DNA of 64,000 nucleotides from an uncultured Enhydrobacter sp. (GTDB lineage Bacteria > Pseudomonadota > Gammaproteobacteria > Pseudomonadales > Moraxellaceae). Made by a program: the position numbers and the translations under genes. Positions 35,297 to 43,904 of this stretch are shown here, piece after piece. Position 1 is the stretch's first letter, and every line of letters starts with the position of its first letter. The DNA lies in NCBI GenBank assembly GCA_946222995.1, contig CAMIOS010000003.1:62001-126000 (forward strand), written 5' to 3'. The notes beneath the pieces are model-generated. The model made no database searches. It was not told where the DNA came from and saw only the letters and a list, made by a program, of their open reading frames with translations.

Positions 35297-36826
35297 TTAG
35301 ACCTCTTTACGTCTCATGTGCGGAAACAAAATCACATCGCGAATACTCGGTGCATTGGTGAATAGCATCGCCAAACGGTCAATGCCAATCCCCTCGCCTG
35401 CGGTTGGCGGCAAACCATACGATAACGCTTCGATAAACTCCGCATCATAATGCATCGCTTCATCGTCACCTGCATCTTTTTCCGCGACTTGCTGTTTAAA
35501 GCGTTCGGCTTGGTCAATGGGGTCATTAAGTTCACTAAAGCCATTGGCAATCTCACGCCCACCGATAAATAGCTCAAAACGGTCAGTAATGTCGGTATTG
35601 ACATCGTTACGGCGTGCCAATGGTGATGTTTCAGCCGGATATTCGGTAATAAAGGTCGGCTGACGTAATTTAGTCTCTGCCGTTTCTTCAAAAATAATGG
35701 TTTGTAGTTTACCAATACCAAAGATGTCTTTCACTTCTTGTTTCAGCACGTTTTGCGCGTAATCTGCTAGATAATCACGATCCGCAATTTTGCTCATGTC
35801 AAAGTTTTCGGCATACTTTTCAATGGCTTTGGTCATGGGTAGGCGCTCAAATGGCGCTTTTAAGCTAATCGCTTCGCCTTGATAATCAATCTCAGTCGTG
35901 CCCAAAATGTCGGTTGCCAATTTTTCAAACATAGTTTCGGTAAGCTTCATCAAGTCTTCATAGTCAGCATAGGCTTGATAAAACTCAATCATGGTAAATT
36001 CAGGGTTATGACGCGTTGATACGCCTTCGTTACGAAAGTTACGGTTAATCTCAAATACCCGCTCAAAACCACCGACGACAAGACGTTTCAAATATAACTC
36101 AGGAGCAATCCGCAAAAATAACGGCATATCAAGCGCATTGTGATGGGTCACAAATGGACGCGCCACCGCACCGCCCGGAATAACGTGCATCATCGGCGTT
36201 TCCACTTCCATAAACCGCTCGTTTAGCATATATTCGCGAATGCCTGCAATGACTTTACTACGGATAATAAAGGCATTACGGCTGTCTTCATTGGTCATAA
36301 GGTCTAAATGACGGCTACGATAGCGCGCTTCGGTATCAGATAGACCGTGGAATTTATCTGGCAATGGACGCAGTGATTTGGTTAATAAATGCACCTCGGT
36401 GGCGTGCACCGACAATTCGCCGGTATTGGTGCGAAATAGATAACCTGTCACCCCAATAATGTCACCGATATCCCACGTTTTAAAGTCGTTATAGACTTCT
36501 TCGCCCAAGTCATTTTTGCTGATATAAGCTTGGATACGACCGGTCATGTCAGCAATGGTCGCAAAACTGGCTTTACCCATCACACGTTTAAGCATCATTC
36601 GCCCTGCGACAGTGACAATCACTTTGTCGCTATTAGCTAAGGTTTCTTTGTCTTTATCGGCAAACTCGCCTTGTAAGTCTTGAGCATAGTTTTTGCGTTT
36701 GAATTGGTTGGGATACGGGTTTTTGCCAGATTGTTTGATCAAATCAAGTTTGCTGTGGCGTTGTTTGATAAGCTCATTAACGTCTTGGACTTCTTCTTGC
36801 TCTGGGGTTTGCGGTTGGTTTGACAT
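35297..36826 (-). CDS. lysS: Lysyl-tRNA synthetase (class II)
   Basis: A 509-residue class II lysyl-tRNA synthetase. An N-terminal OB-fold anticodon-binding domain (about 75-185, GRMMLKRVMGKASFA) leads to the catalytic domain with motif 1 (FMEVETPMMHVIPGGA), motif 2 (FRNEGVSTRHNPEFTMIEFYQAYADY in pieces) and motif 3 (GEGIGIDRLAMLFTN). Length is normal and no break is seen. It is separated from prfA by about 65 bases on the same strand and followed by a strong terminator. Confidence 0.97.
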   Translation of the reverse strand: MSNQPQTPEQEEVQDVNELIKQRHSKLDLIKQSGKNPYPNQFKRKNYAQDLQGEFADKDKETLANSDKVIVTVAGRMMLKRVMGKASFATIADMTGRIQAYISKNDLGEEVYNDFKTWDIGDIIGVTGYLFRTNTGELSVHATEVHLLTKSLRPLPDKFHGLSDTEARYRSRHLDLMTNEDSRNAFIIRSKVIAGIREYMLNERFMEVETPMMHVIPGGAVARPFVTHHNALDMPLFLRIAPELYLKRLVVGGFERVFEINRNFRNEGVSTRHNPEFTMIEFYQAYADYEDLMKLTETMFEKLATDILGTTEIDYQGEAISLKAPFERLPMTKAIEKYAENFDMSKIADRDYLADYAQNVLKQEVKDIFGIGKLQTIIFEETAETKLRQPTFITEYPAETSPLARRNDVNTDITDRFELFIGGREIANGFSELNDPIDQAERFKQQVAEKDAGDDEAMHYDAEFIEALSYGLPPTAGEGIGIDRLAMLFTNAPSIRDVILFPHMRRKEV

Positions 36827-36889
36827 GCGATTACCTTAAATTAAACATATAAAAACAATAAATTTATTTATCCCATAGTTTTAGCAAAA

Positions 36890-37972
36890 CTATTCTTCGC
36901 CACTCACGCTTGCCATCAAATCCGCCTGATGTTCACGCTGTAGGCTATCTAGCAATTCGTCCAAATCACCTTGCATAATGGCATCGAGTTTATACAGTGT
37001 TAAATTGATACGATGATCAGTCATACGACCTTGTGGGAAGTTATAGGTACGAATACGTTCAGAGCGGTCGCCACTGCCCACCAAATTACGGCGCATATCG
37101 CTTGAAGCATCGATTTGTTTTTGCACTTTTTCTTGTTGGATTTTTGACACTAGCATTTTCATTGCTTTGTCTTTATTGGCGTGTTGGCTACGCTCTTGTT
37201 GACACTCCACGACTGTTCCCGTTGGGATATGCGTGATACGTACCGCCGAATCGGTTTTGTTGATGTGCTGACCACCCGCCCCGCTCGCTCGATAGGTATC
37301 GATACGTAAATCAGCAGGGTTAATTTCTACCGTATCGTCAATTTCAATTTCTGGCATCACTGCCACGGTACAAGCAGACGTATGTACTCGCCCTTGGCTT
37401 TCGGTTTCTGGCACACGCTGTACTCGGTGCGCACCCGATTCAAACTTTAATCGACCATACACACCCGTACCCGACACGCGGGTAATGATTTCTTTGTAAC
37501 CGCCGTGCTCGCCTTCATTTTCTGACAACACTTCCACTGTCCAGCCTTGAGAGGCAGCGTAACGCTCATACATACGGAACAAATCACCGCTAAAAATCGC
37601 TGCCTCGTCACCGCCTGTACCTGCGCGAATCTCAAGGAACGCCGGTACTTTATCATTCGGGTCTTTGGGCAGCATCATGACGTTGAGCACATCTTCAAGC
37701 TCATTGATGGTGTCTTTTGCCGCTTGAATTTCTTCCTGCGCCATTTCCTTCATATCAGGATCTGACAGCATTTCTTCTGCGGTCGCCAAATCTTCCTCCG
37801 CTTGGCGATATTTACCCCAGACATCGACCAACTCTGACAAATCACTGTGCTCAACCGACAATTCACGGAATTTTTTGTTGTCGTTCATGGTTTCTGGGTC
37901 AGACAGCATGGCGGTGACTTCTTCGAAACGGTCAGACATTTGGTCAAGGCGAAAACGTAACGATTCTTTCAT
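36890..37972 (-). CDS. prfA: Peptide chain release factor 1
   Basis: A 360-residue RF1, which recognises UAA and UAG and releases the finished peptide. The catalytic GGQ is in ASGAGGQHINK (about residue 233), followed by SAVRITHIPTG. The recognition domain carries RVQRVPETESQGRVHTSA, whose PET replaces the PxT tripeptide class that marks RF1 rather than RF2. Length is typical. It lies upstream of lysS on the same strand; the two may be co-transcribed. Confidence 0.96.
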   Translation of the reverse strand: MKESLRFRLDQMSDRFEEVTAMLSDPETMNDNKKFRELSVEHSDLSELVDVWGKYRQAEEDLATAEEMLSDPDMKEMAQEEIQAAKDTINELEDVLNVMMLPKDPNDKVPAFLEIRAGTGGDEAAIFSGDLFRMYERYAASQGWTVEVLSENEGEHGGYKEIITRVSGTGVYGRLKFESGAHRVQRVPETESQGRVHTSACTVAVMPEIEIDDTVEINPADLRIDTYRASGAGGQHINKTDSAVRITHIPTGTVVECQQERSQHANKDKAMKMLVSKIQQEKVQKQIDASSDMRRNLVGSGDRSERIRTYNFPQGRMTDHRINLTLYKLDAIMQGDLDELLDSLQREHQADLMASVSGEE

Positions 37973-37997
37973 AATTTTTTAAAGCTTAAAATAGAAA

Positions 37998-38027
37998 ATG
38001 GCAAAATAAAAACGTCTATTTTGCCAT
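37998..38027 (-). terminator. Probable terminator after the FabH-like gene
   Basis: ATGGCAAAATA (37998-38008) and TATTTTGCCAT (38017-38027) form a perfect 11-pair stem with an eight-base loop, followed on the minus strand by a T-rich but interrupted tract. It lies between the stop of the FabH-like gene (38080) and prfA. Confidence 0.5.
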
Positions 38028-38079
38028 AATTTGAGCGAGTTTGCATGGATTTTACCAAGGCAATCGTCAAATGGTGAGA

Positions 38080-39225
38080 TTAAACTTTTTTGACAATCAC
38101 CGAACCGGCTGAATAACCTGCCCCAAACGAGCAAATCACCCCAATATCACCCGATTGTAGCCCTTCTTGGTGCTTATGAAACGCAATCATTGGGCTTGCC
38201 GAGCTGGTATTGGCATATTCGGCAATCACCAGCGGGGCAAGACTTTTATCGGCATCTTTGCCCACCACGGTGCGTAAAATCAAATCAATCATATTGACAT
38301 TCGCTTGGTGCAGCCACATCTTTTTAACCACGATTGGCTCAATATGATTTTCTTGCAAATGGGTAGTGATTAAATTTGAGACCGCTGGAACGACTTCACG
38401 AAATACCTTACGACCTTCTTGCAAAAATAATTTATCCGTGACAGGCTCGTTAAGATCGGGATATAGGTCGGTACCTGCCGCTAAAAACTCAGCACGGTCT
38501 AAAAAGCCAAACTCGTTTTTGATATTGGTTGAAAATTGGGTAAACAGTTTGGTGCTGATAATTTCGTAACCTTTGGGTGTTTGGCAATCCTCCACAATGG
38601 TCGCTGTCGCCACATCCCCAAAAATAAAATGGCTGTCACGGTTTCGCCAGTTGAGATGGGCTGAAGTAATTTCAATATTTAAAATCGCCACACGCTTGGC
38701 AATGCCCGACCGAATTGTGCCTACTGCTTGTGAAATACCAAAGGTCGCTGCACTACACGCCACATTCATGTCAAAGGCAAAACCATGCGTCATGCCAATC
38801 GCGTTTTGTACCTCAATGGCAATGGCAGGGTAAGTCCGTTGAAAATTGGATGAGGCCACAATAACGGCGTCCAACTCATTGGCAGCTAATCCTGCATTGT
38901 TTAACGCATCAGTTAAGGCTGCCACACCCATCTCTGCCATTAGCGACAGCTCTTCGCCAAGTTTACGATAAGGGATAACCGGTGCCATGATATTAAGGTT
39001 TAAAATTCCTTCTTTTTCCACGACATAGCGAGATTTGATACCCGACACTTTTTCGATAAATTCTGCCGAAGAATGTTGCAAAGCTTGTTTTTCCCCTTTA
39101 TTAATAGCCTCGCTATTCTTCTGATTGTAGTCATCTACGTATTGATTAAATACGGTGACCAGCTCTTCATTGCTGATACTATGCGGTGGTGTATAAAGTC
39201 CTGTGGCGGTGATACAAATTGTCAT
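38080..39225 (-). CDS. 3-oxoacyl-ACP synthase III-like protein (FabH family, long form)
   Basis: A 381-residue thiolase-fold enzyme of the KAS III type. The catalytic Cys is in NVACSAATFGI, the His in WLHQANVNMI and the Asn in YANTSSASPM, giving the FabH Cys-His-Asn triad. VVASSNFQRTYPA and GAGYSAGSVIV are family blocks. It is about 60 residues longer than E. coli FabH (317) owing to an N-terminal region (about 20-75) that also contains SGIKSRYVVEKEG. Such long forms occur in Acinetobacter and Pseudomonas and may start fatty acid synthesis or act on longer acyl groups. ATG 39225 has AAGGAAG upstream. Confidence 0.85.
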   Translation of the reverse strand: MTICITATGLYTPPHSISNEELVTVFNQYVDDYNQKNSEAINKGEKQALQHSSAEFIEKVSGIKSRYVVEKEGILNLNIMAPVIPYRKLGEELSLMAEMGVAALTDALNNAGLAANELDAVIVASSNFQRTYPAIAIEVQNAIGMTHGFAFDMNVACSAATFGISQAVGTIRSGIAKRVAILNIEITSAHLNWRNRDSHFIFGDVATATIVEDCQTPKGYEIISTKLFTQFSTNIKNEFGFLDRAEFLAAGTDLYPDLNEPVTDKLFLQEGRKVFREVVPAVSNLITTHLQENHIEPIVVKKMWLHQANVNMIDLILRTVVGKDADKSLAPLVIAEYANTSSASPMIAFHKHQEGLQSGDIGVICSFGAGYSAGSVIVKKV

Positions 39226-39452
39226 TGCGGCTTCCTTTTCTAACCTATTTTAATGATGAGATAAGTTTCAAATGTGCAGATTTGTCAAAAAACTCATAAG
39301 ATGAGACAAAATCGTTCACTATATGGTCTATTATGCCTTTAAAATAAGAATTTGGCGATGACTTTGTTACAAAATATTTCATAAAGCAAGATTAAAGAAA
39401 ACTAGTTATGAAAAAAGTTGGCAAGTGTTCGATATAGCAAATAACCATAAAT

Positions 39453-40142
39453 TTAGCCTTTTTTATGCTGATAAATCACCACTTGATTAAACTGTTTGGC
39501 TTCATCCATATCAGGCAAGGTCGTGGTATTATCCAGCGTGGTGACTTTTTGATAATGTGGGTGAGCAAAATTCTTTACTCGGCTATCAGCAACCCAAACT
39601 TCATCGGCATACTGTAAAAAAATATCAAGCAATGGTAAATTACGTTTGTCATATAACACATCGGCAACCAATAGCACATCCACTTTATCTATAGTAAATT
39701 GCTGCTTTAAATCAAATAAATCATCTAATAATACAATTTGTTGCTGGTTTAACGCCGCATTGGCTTGGCAAGCTCACAAACTCACTTGGTCAATATCGCA
39801 ACAAATCACTTGCTTTGCCCCAGCGATCTTGGCAGCAATGCCGACAATACCTGAGCCTGCACCAAAATCCATGACAATTTTATCTTGAACAATTGGCGAA
39901 TTTTGCAAAATGTACTGAGCCAACACTTGCCCTGATGCCCATGCAAATACCCAATACGGGCAATTTGCCCAAAGATTTTCGATAACTTCGGGCGTTAAGT
40001 CTTGGTGACAAAAATTCTCGTTAATCAGCCATAGATAAAACGGATTTTGTGACGTGGATAACAATGGAACGTAAGTTTTACTTAAGCGCGCCGTGGGTAA
40101 TACTTGGTGCAAACTATCAGTCAATGGCGTAATTTTTGACAT
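39453..40142 (-). pseudogene. SAM-dependent methyltransferase interrupted by one in-frame TGA
   Basis: Two open stretches (40142-39777 and 39773-39453) lie in the same frame with only TGA at 39774-39776 between them, so one substitution splits a gene of 229 codons. Before the stop: motif I VMDFGAGSGIVGIAAKIAGA and CDIDQVSL; after it, ACQANAALN, then VDVLLVADVLYDK. That is the layout of the small class I methyltransferases related to the ETF-beta lysine methyltransferase, in which motif I, the acidic residue and the (A)xxANAxxN helix are continuous. TGG (Trp) to TGA is the simplest change. The downstream part may still be translated from GTG 39683 but would lack the SAM site. Sequencing error cannot be excluded. 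Confidence 0.8.
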
Positions 40143-40260
40143 GTTTATCCCACTTTTACAATAAAACCCACTTGCTATGTCTATTAACTAACGATAAGTC
40201 ATGCTATAAGACACGCCGTACGTTTTACTGTCGTCGTTATCAATGCTAATCGCGAATTTT

Positions 40261-41112
40261 TTAGTTTGTTGCTTTTTCTGCCGCTTCAACAGTTTGACGA
40301 ATCAGCGTATTAATGGTCATGGGGCCTACACCACCGGGCACAGGGGTATAGGCTGATGCAATATTTTCCACGCCCGTCAATTCGATATCCCCGACACCAC
40401 CGCCATCTCGTGGATGGAAACCTGCATCCACCACAACCGCTCCTTGTTTAATCCAATCTTTTTTAATCAGTTCTGGTTTGCCCACTGCACCCACTACAAT
40501 ATCCGCTTGTTTCACAATTTCAGCAAGATTTTGGGTTTTTGAATGGCAAATGGTTACGGTACAATCCGCATTAAGAAGCATCATTGCCATCGGCTTGCCC
40601 AAAATCGCACTGCGACCCACAACCACCGCATGTTTACCCGCCAATTGAATGCCGTTTTTTTCGAGCAAATACATAATGCCTTGTGGGGTACAAGACCCAT
40701 ACGCAGGCTCGCCCATCGCCATTCGACCAAAACCAAGACAAGTGACGCCATCGACATCTTTTGCCAAATCAATCGCATCAAAACATGCACGCTCATCAAT
40801 CTGACTGGGTACAGGGTGCTGCAATAAAATCCCATGCACATCGGGATTGTTATTGAGTTCATCAATTTTCGCCAAAAGTTGCTCGGTGGTGGTATCTTGT
40901 GGCAGTTCCACTTTCATTGAATCCATACCGACACGTTTGCAAGCATTGCCTTTCATTTTAACATACGTCGCAGACGCAGGATCATCACCCACCAAAATCG
41001 TTGCCAAAATCGGCGTACGTCCGGTTTGTGCTTTGAGTTTGGCAACGCGTTCGGCAAGTTCGGTTTCCATTTGTTTGGCGTAGGCTTTGCCGTCTAGTAA
41101 ATGTGCAGTCAT
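40261..41112 (-). CDS. folD: Bifunctional methylenetetrahydrofolate dehydrogenase/cyclohydrolase
   Basis: A 283-residue enzyme that converts 5,10-methylene-THF to 10-formyl-THF for purine and initiator-tRNA synthesis. Signatures: ATILVGDDPASATYVKMKGNACKRVG with the catalytic Tyr and Lys (pieces listed), GILLQHPVP, DVDGVTC, the NADP-binding VVVGRSAILGKPMA, and the C-terminal TPVPGGVGPMTINTL. Length is typical. ATG 41112 has GGATTAAAG upstream. It is followed by the broken methyltransferase on the same strand. Confidence 0.97.
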   Translation of the reverse strand: MTAHLLDGKAYAKQMETELAERVAKLKAQTGRTPILATILVGDDPASATYVKMKGNACKRVGMDSMKVELPQDTTTEQLLAKIDELNNNPDVHGILLQHPVPSQIDERACFDAIDLAKDVDGVTCLGFGRMAMGEPAYGSCTPQGIMYLLEKNGIQLAGKHAVVVGRSAILGKPMAMMLLNADCTVTICHSKTQNLAEIVKQADIVVGAVGKPELIKKDWIKQGAVVVDAGFHPRDGGGVGDIELTGVENIASAYTPVPGGVGPMTINTLIRQTVEAAEKATN

Positions 41113-41242
41113 CTTTAATCCTTCAATTCAACAAAAAGGTAAATAATCGGCGTATTTTACCCTAAAACTCTATAGGTTATCAGGGAAAAATCGATTTTAA
41201 GTAAGCCATCGATTTAAGTTTTTTACTTTGTTAAAAAAATCC

Positions 41243-41270
41243 TTGCACTTTTAAAAAATTTTGCTATCAT
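41243..41270 (+). promoter_or_regulatory. Promoter of tRNA-Cys
   Basis: TTGCAC (41243-41248) and TATCAT (41265-41270) with a 16-base spacer, ending 17 bases before the mature tRNA. Confidence 0.7.
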
Positions 41271-41287
41271 AGCTAGCCTAACTAATT

Positions 41288-41361
41288 GGCTGGGTAGCAC
41301 AGTGGCCATGCATCGGATTGCAAATCCGCGGACGCCGGTTCGATTCCGGCCTCAGCCTCCA
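41288..41361 (+). tRNA. tRNA-Cys (anticodon GCA)
   Basis: A 74-base cloverleaf: acceptor GGCTGGG with CTCAGCC, anticodon loop TTGCAAA with GCA, T arm GGTTCGATTCC, and encoded 3' CCA (41359-41361). All stems pair, with one G-T in the acceptor. Confidence 0.96.
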
Positions 41362-41403
41362 ATTAGTAAAAATCCAATTGGTATTAAAAGTTTGAAAAAT
41401 CGC

Positions 41404-41431
41404 TTGCAAAGTTAAAAAAACGCATTATAAT
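41404..41431 (+). promoter_or_regulatory. Promoter of tRNA-Leu
   Basis: TTGCAA (41404-41409) and a perfect TATAAT (41426-41431) with a 16-base spacer, about 70 bases before the tRNA. It shows that the two tRNAs can be transcribed separately. Confidence 0.75.
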
Positions 41432-41500
41432 AGCGACACTTTTAATAAACAGCTTTCCAACATAGTTATTTAGAGTATTTTCTAGTGCTATGACTGCCCT

Positions 41501-41587
41501 GCCCGGGTGGTGAAATTGGTAGACACAAGGGATTTAAAATCCCTCGCTCTCACGAGCGTGCCGGTTCAAGTCCGGCCCCGGGCACCA
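41501..41587 (+). tRNA. tRNA-Leu (anticodon TAA)
   Basis: An 87-base class II tRNA with a long variable arm. Acceptor GCCCGGG pairs with CCCGGGC; anticodon loop TTTAAAA gives TAA; the D arm has TGGTGAAATTGGTAGAC; the T arm has GGTTCAAGTCC; CCA is encoded at 41585-41587. Confidence 0.96.
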
Positions 41588-41624
41588 TTTTTTAAATGTA
41601 AATTTTAAAAGTGAAAAAGAATAT

Positions 41625-41657
41625 AAACCCTTGAGCTTGTGATTAAGGGTTTTTTAT
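41625..41657 (+). terminator. Intrinsic terminator after tRNA-Leu
   Basis: AAACCCTT (41625-41632) pairs with AAGGGTTT (41645-41652), then T4 and a further ATT; it follows the tRNA by about 40 bases. Confidence 0.65.
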
Positions 41658-41672
41658 TGGCTTAATATTTGG

Positions 41673-43433
41673 CTAATGTAAAGGCACGACTCGTAATACT
41701 TCTTCAAAGCTGGTCACGCCTTCAGCAATCTTTTTTGCCCCCGCTAGACGCAGTGGCTGTAGCCCATCTAGATAAGCTTTTTGGGTTAATGTATTTAAGT
41801 CTGCGCCTTCACTAATCATACGCTTTAAATCATTGTTTAATACCATAATTTCGTACAATCCCACACGCCCAAGATAACCCGTAGTTCGGCACTGCTCACA
41901 GCCCACAGCATGGGTGATTTGCTCGGGCGGTGGGGCTTTCCATGGATTGACCATTTCTTGCCATGCTTGTTTTTCAGTATCGTCAATCGGCCGAGCGGCT
42001 TTGCAATGTGGGCAAAGGGTACGCACCAAACGCTGAGCCATAATGCCAAGAATGGTCGCTGAGGTCAAAAATGGCGCCACGCCTAAATCATGCAAACGGG
42101 TAAGCGAGCTTGGGGCGTCGTTGGTATGCAAAGTTGATAATACCAAATGCCCTGTAAGTGACGCTTGTACCGCCATTTCTGCGGTTTCGGTGTCACGAAT
42201 TTCCCCAATCATGATGATGTCGGGGTCTTGTCGCATCAGCGAGCGAATGCCATCAGCAAAGGTCAAATCAATATTACCCTGCACCTGCATTTGGTTAAAG
42301 GCGGGCTCAACCATCTCAATCGGGTCTTCGATGGTACAGACGTTGACTTCATCGGTGGCCAGTTTTTTAAGCGTACTATACAGCGTGGTGGTTTTTCCCG
42401 ATCCTGTCGGACCTGTGACAAGGATAATGCCGTTGGGCTTACGGGTCATGTCATCCCATTTTTGTAAATCCCGACCTGTCAAGCCAAGCTGGGCAAATGA
42501 CCGTACTAATACCTCTGGGTCAAATACCCGCATCACCATTTTTTCGCCAAATGCGGTGGGTAAGGTTGACAGACGCAGTTCGGTTTCTTGCCCTTTTGGG
42601 GTACGAGTCTTTAGTCGTCCGTCTTGTGGTTTGCGTTTTTCGGCAACATTTAAGCGACCCAAAATCTTGATACGAGCGACCACGGCGGTCATAATCCCTG
42701 CGGGCATTTCATACACGGTGTGCAGCACACCATCAATGCGAAACCGCACCTTACCCGTGTCACGGCGTGGCTCAAGATGAATATCGCTGGCTCGCTGGTC
42801 AAAGGCATACTGCAACAGCCAATCCACAACTTTGACGATGTGCTGGTCGTTGGCATCGGGATTTTCGATATTGCCCAATTGTAATAAGGCTTCGACATTG
42901 CTAATATCGGCTTCGGCACGTTTTTGGCTATGGTTTGCCCCTGCGATGGCTTTGGTGACTTGATAAAATTCTTGACGGTAACGGTTGATTTGCTCAGGGC
43001 TAAGATAAACTGGCTCAATGATTTTGGGTCGAACAATATGCTCAATGTTGGTTCGCCAATCGCTAAAAAATGGCTGGTCGGTACCAATCACCACTTTGTT
43101 ATCATCGACAGCGATAGGCAAGATAAACTGTGATTTGGCATATTCAAACGACATAATCGCCGTCACAGATGGTACATCGGTTTTGAGCGGATCAATGCGC
43201 ACATATGGCACGCCTGCCTTATCAGCAAGCCAACGATTCAGGCGTTCTAGGTTAAGCGGTTGGGCGGTTTTTTTGTCAACTAAGTTAAAGCCTGCAATCA
43301 CTTGTAATGGATGAAGTTTGGCACGTTGGTTGGTGATGACAAGGTTGTAGTCACGTTGGTCGATGTGACCGTCGTTTAACAGTTCGTCAAGTACCCAGCG
43401 GGTATCAATTAAAAAAGAAAATTGTGGGGTCAT
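41673..43433 (-). CDS. GspE/PilB-family secretion ATPase
   Basis: A 586-residue hexameric ATPase that powers type IV pilus extension or type II secretion. An N-terminal MshEN/GspE-N-like domain (about 30-160) precedes the N2 domain (SDIHLEPR near residue 218) and the RecA-like C-terminal domain: Walker A GPTGSGKTT, Asp box TIEDPIEM, Walker B DIIMIGEIRD, His box LVLSTLHTND. A zinc tetracysteine (CPHC and CEQC, about 455-525) is present, as in both GspE and PilB. No other pilus or secretion gene lies nearby, so which machine it serves is undecided; an orphan GspE/PulE-type protein is common in Pseudomonas and Acinetobacter. Confidence 0.86.
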   Translation of the reverse strand: MTPQFSFLIDTRWVLDELLNDGHIDQRDYNLVITNQRAKLHPLQVIAGFNLVDKKTAQPLNLERLNRWLADKAGVPYVRIDPLKTDVPSVTAIMSFEYAKSQFILPIAVDDNKVVIGTDQPFFSDWRTNIEHIVRPKIIEPVYLSPEQINRYRQEFYQVTKAIAGANHSQKRAEADISNVEALLQLGNIENPDANDQHIVKVVDWLLQYAFDQRASDIHLEPRRDTGKVRFRIDGVLHTVYEMPAGIMTAVVARIKILGRLNVAEKRKPQDGRLKTRTPKGQETELRLSTLPTAFGEKMVMRVFDPEVLVRSFAQLGLTGRDLQKWDDMTRKPNGIILVTGPTGSGKTTTLYSTLKKLATDEVNVCTIEDPIEMVEPAFNQMQVQGNIDLTFADGIRSLMRQDPDIIMIGEIRDTETAEMAVQASLTGHLVLSTLHTNDAPSSLTRLHDLGVAPFLTSATILGIMAQRLVRTLCPHCKAARPIDDTEKQAWQEMVNPWKAPPPEQITHAVGCEQCRTTGYLGRVGLYEIMVLNNDLKRMISEGADLNTLTQKAYLDGLQPLRLAGAKKIAEGVTSFEEVLRVVPLH

Positions 43434-43438
43434 AAATA

Positions 43439-43534
43439 CTATATCTTAAGTTTTAAAAAGTTGAATAAAAATACTGAGTAATCATTATTGTATTTACCAT
43501 AAACATGCCACAGAATAATGTTCAAACTTTTCAT
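43439..43534 (-). pseudogene. Possible truncated toxin remnant downstream of the broken antitoxin
   Basis: A 31-codon frame starts with an ATG overlapping the TGA of the antitoxin remnant (TGATG), the usual coupling of toxin-antitoxin pairs. Its N-terminus, MKSLNIILWHVYGK, loosely recalls PIN-domain toxin starts of the type MKxLLDTHIxLW, with the DTH block missing, and the frame ends after 31 residues in AT-rich sequence. I read it as a possible eroded or deleted PIN-domain toxin, at low confidence; it may simply be a chance frame. Confidence 0.3.
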
Positions 43535-43803
43535 CAATAGTAATAATCGGCAAAGTCTTCTAATAGTTCGTCAAAATTTTCTGCTATTTTAATTTTGCCT
43601 TTAGCATTTCCGAATTTTGGGCGTTTGGCTTGCGGTGAATGAGATTTTTTTTAAGTATTATCCATATCAAAAGGCAGTGCTACCATCAGAAATTTTTTGC
43701 CCGCTGGCTGTGTGATAACCACTTTTTCATGCTCTAAGAGTAGGCTATTTAATACATTTGCCATGTTATGCTTTTTTGCGTCGTGAAAACTGATTTCTAA
43801 CAT
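43534..43803 (-). pseudogene. Phd/YefM-type antitoxin remnant with premature stop
   Basis: From ATG 43803 an 89-codon frame is broken by TAA at codon 51 (43651-43653); reading continues in the same frame to TGA at 43534. Before the stop: FHDAKKHNMANVLNSLL and KVVITQPAGKKFLMVALP, as in Phd-like/DUF2281 antitoxins. After it: PKFGNAKGKIKIAENFDELLEDF, resembling the FGSAKGxIxISDDFDEPLEDF toxin-binding tail of these antitoxins. One substitution (CAA, AAA or GAA to TAA) explains the break. The upstream 50 residues could still make a truncated protein. A fragment of toxin may follow. Assignment is by eye from the C-terminal tail. Confidence 0.6.
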
Positions 43804-43858
43804 GCGTTTTTCTTTTGTTATTTTTTAAAGCCAAATTTACTATAGCATAATTTTTGAC

Positions 43859-43903
43859 TAAAAAATCCGCCAAATACTCAAACTTGCTTTGACGGATTTT
43901 TTT
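43859..43903 (-). terminator. Intrinsic terminator after hrpA
   Basis: AAAAATCCGCCAAA (43861-43874) pairs with TTTGACGGATTTTT (43888-43901, one mismatch), with a 13-base loop and flanking A and T tracts. It directly follows hrpA. Confidence 0.75.
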
Positions 43904-43904
43904 C

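Noticed and set aside
39774..39776. TGA as a selenocysteine codon in the methyltransferase
   Set aside because: No Sec-type motif or hairpin is evident directly downstream, and the family is not known to use selenocysteine; a Trp codon change is simpler.
42043..42780. 245-codon plus-strand frame inside the GspE/PilB gene
   Set aside because: It is antisense to a well conserved ATPase; composition (Ser/Arg/Cys-rich without motifs) is that of a shadow frame.
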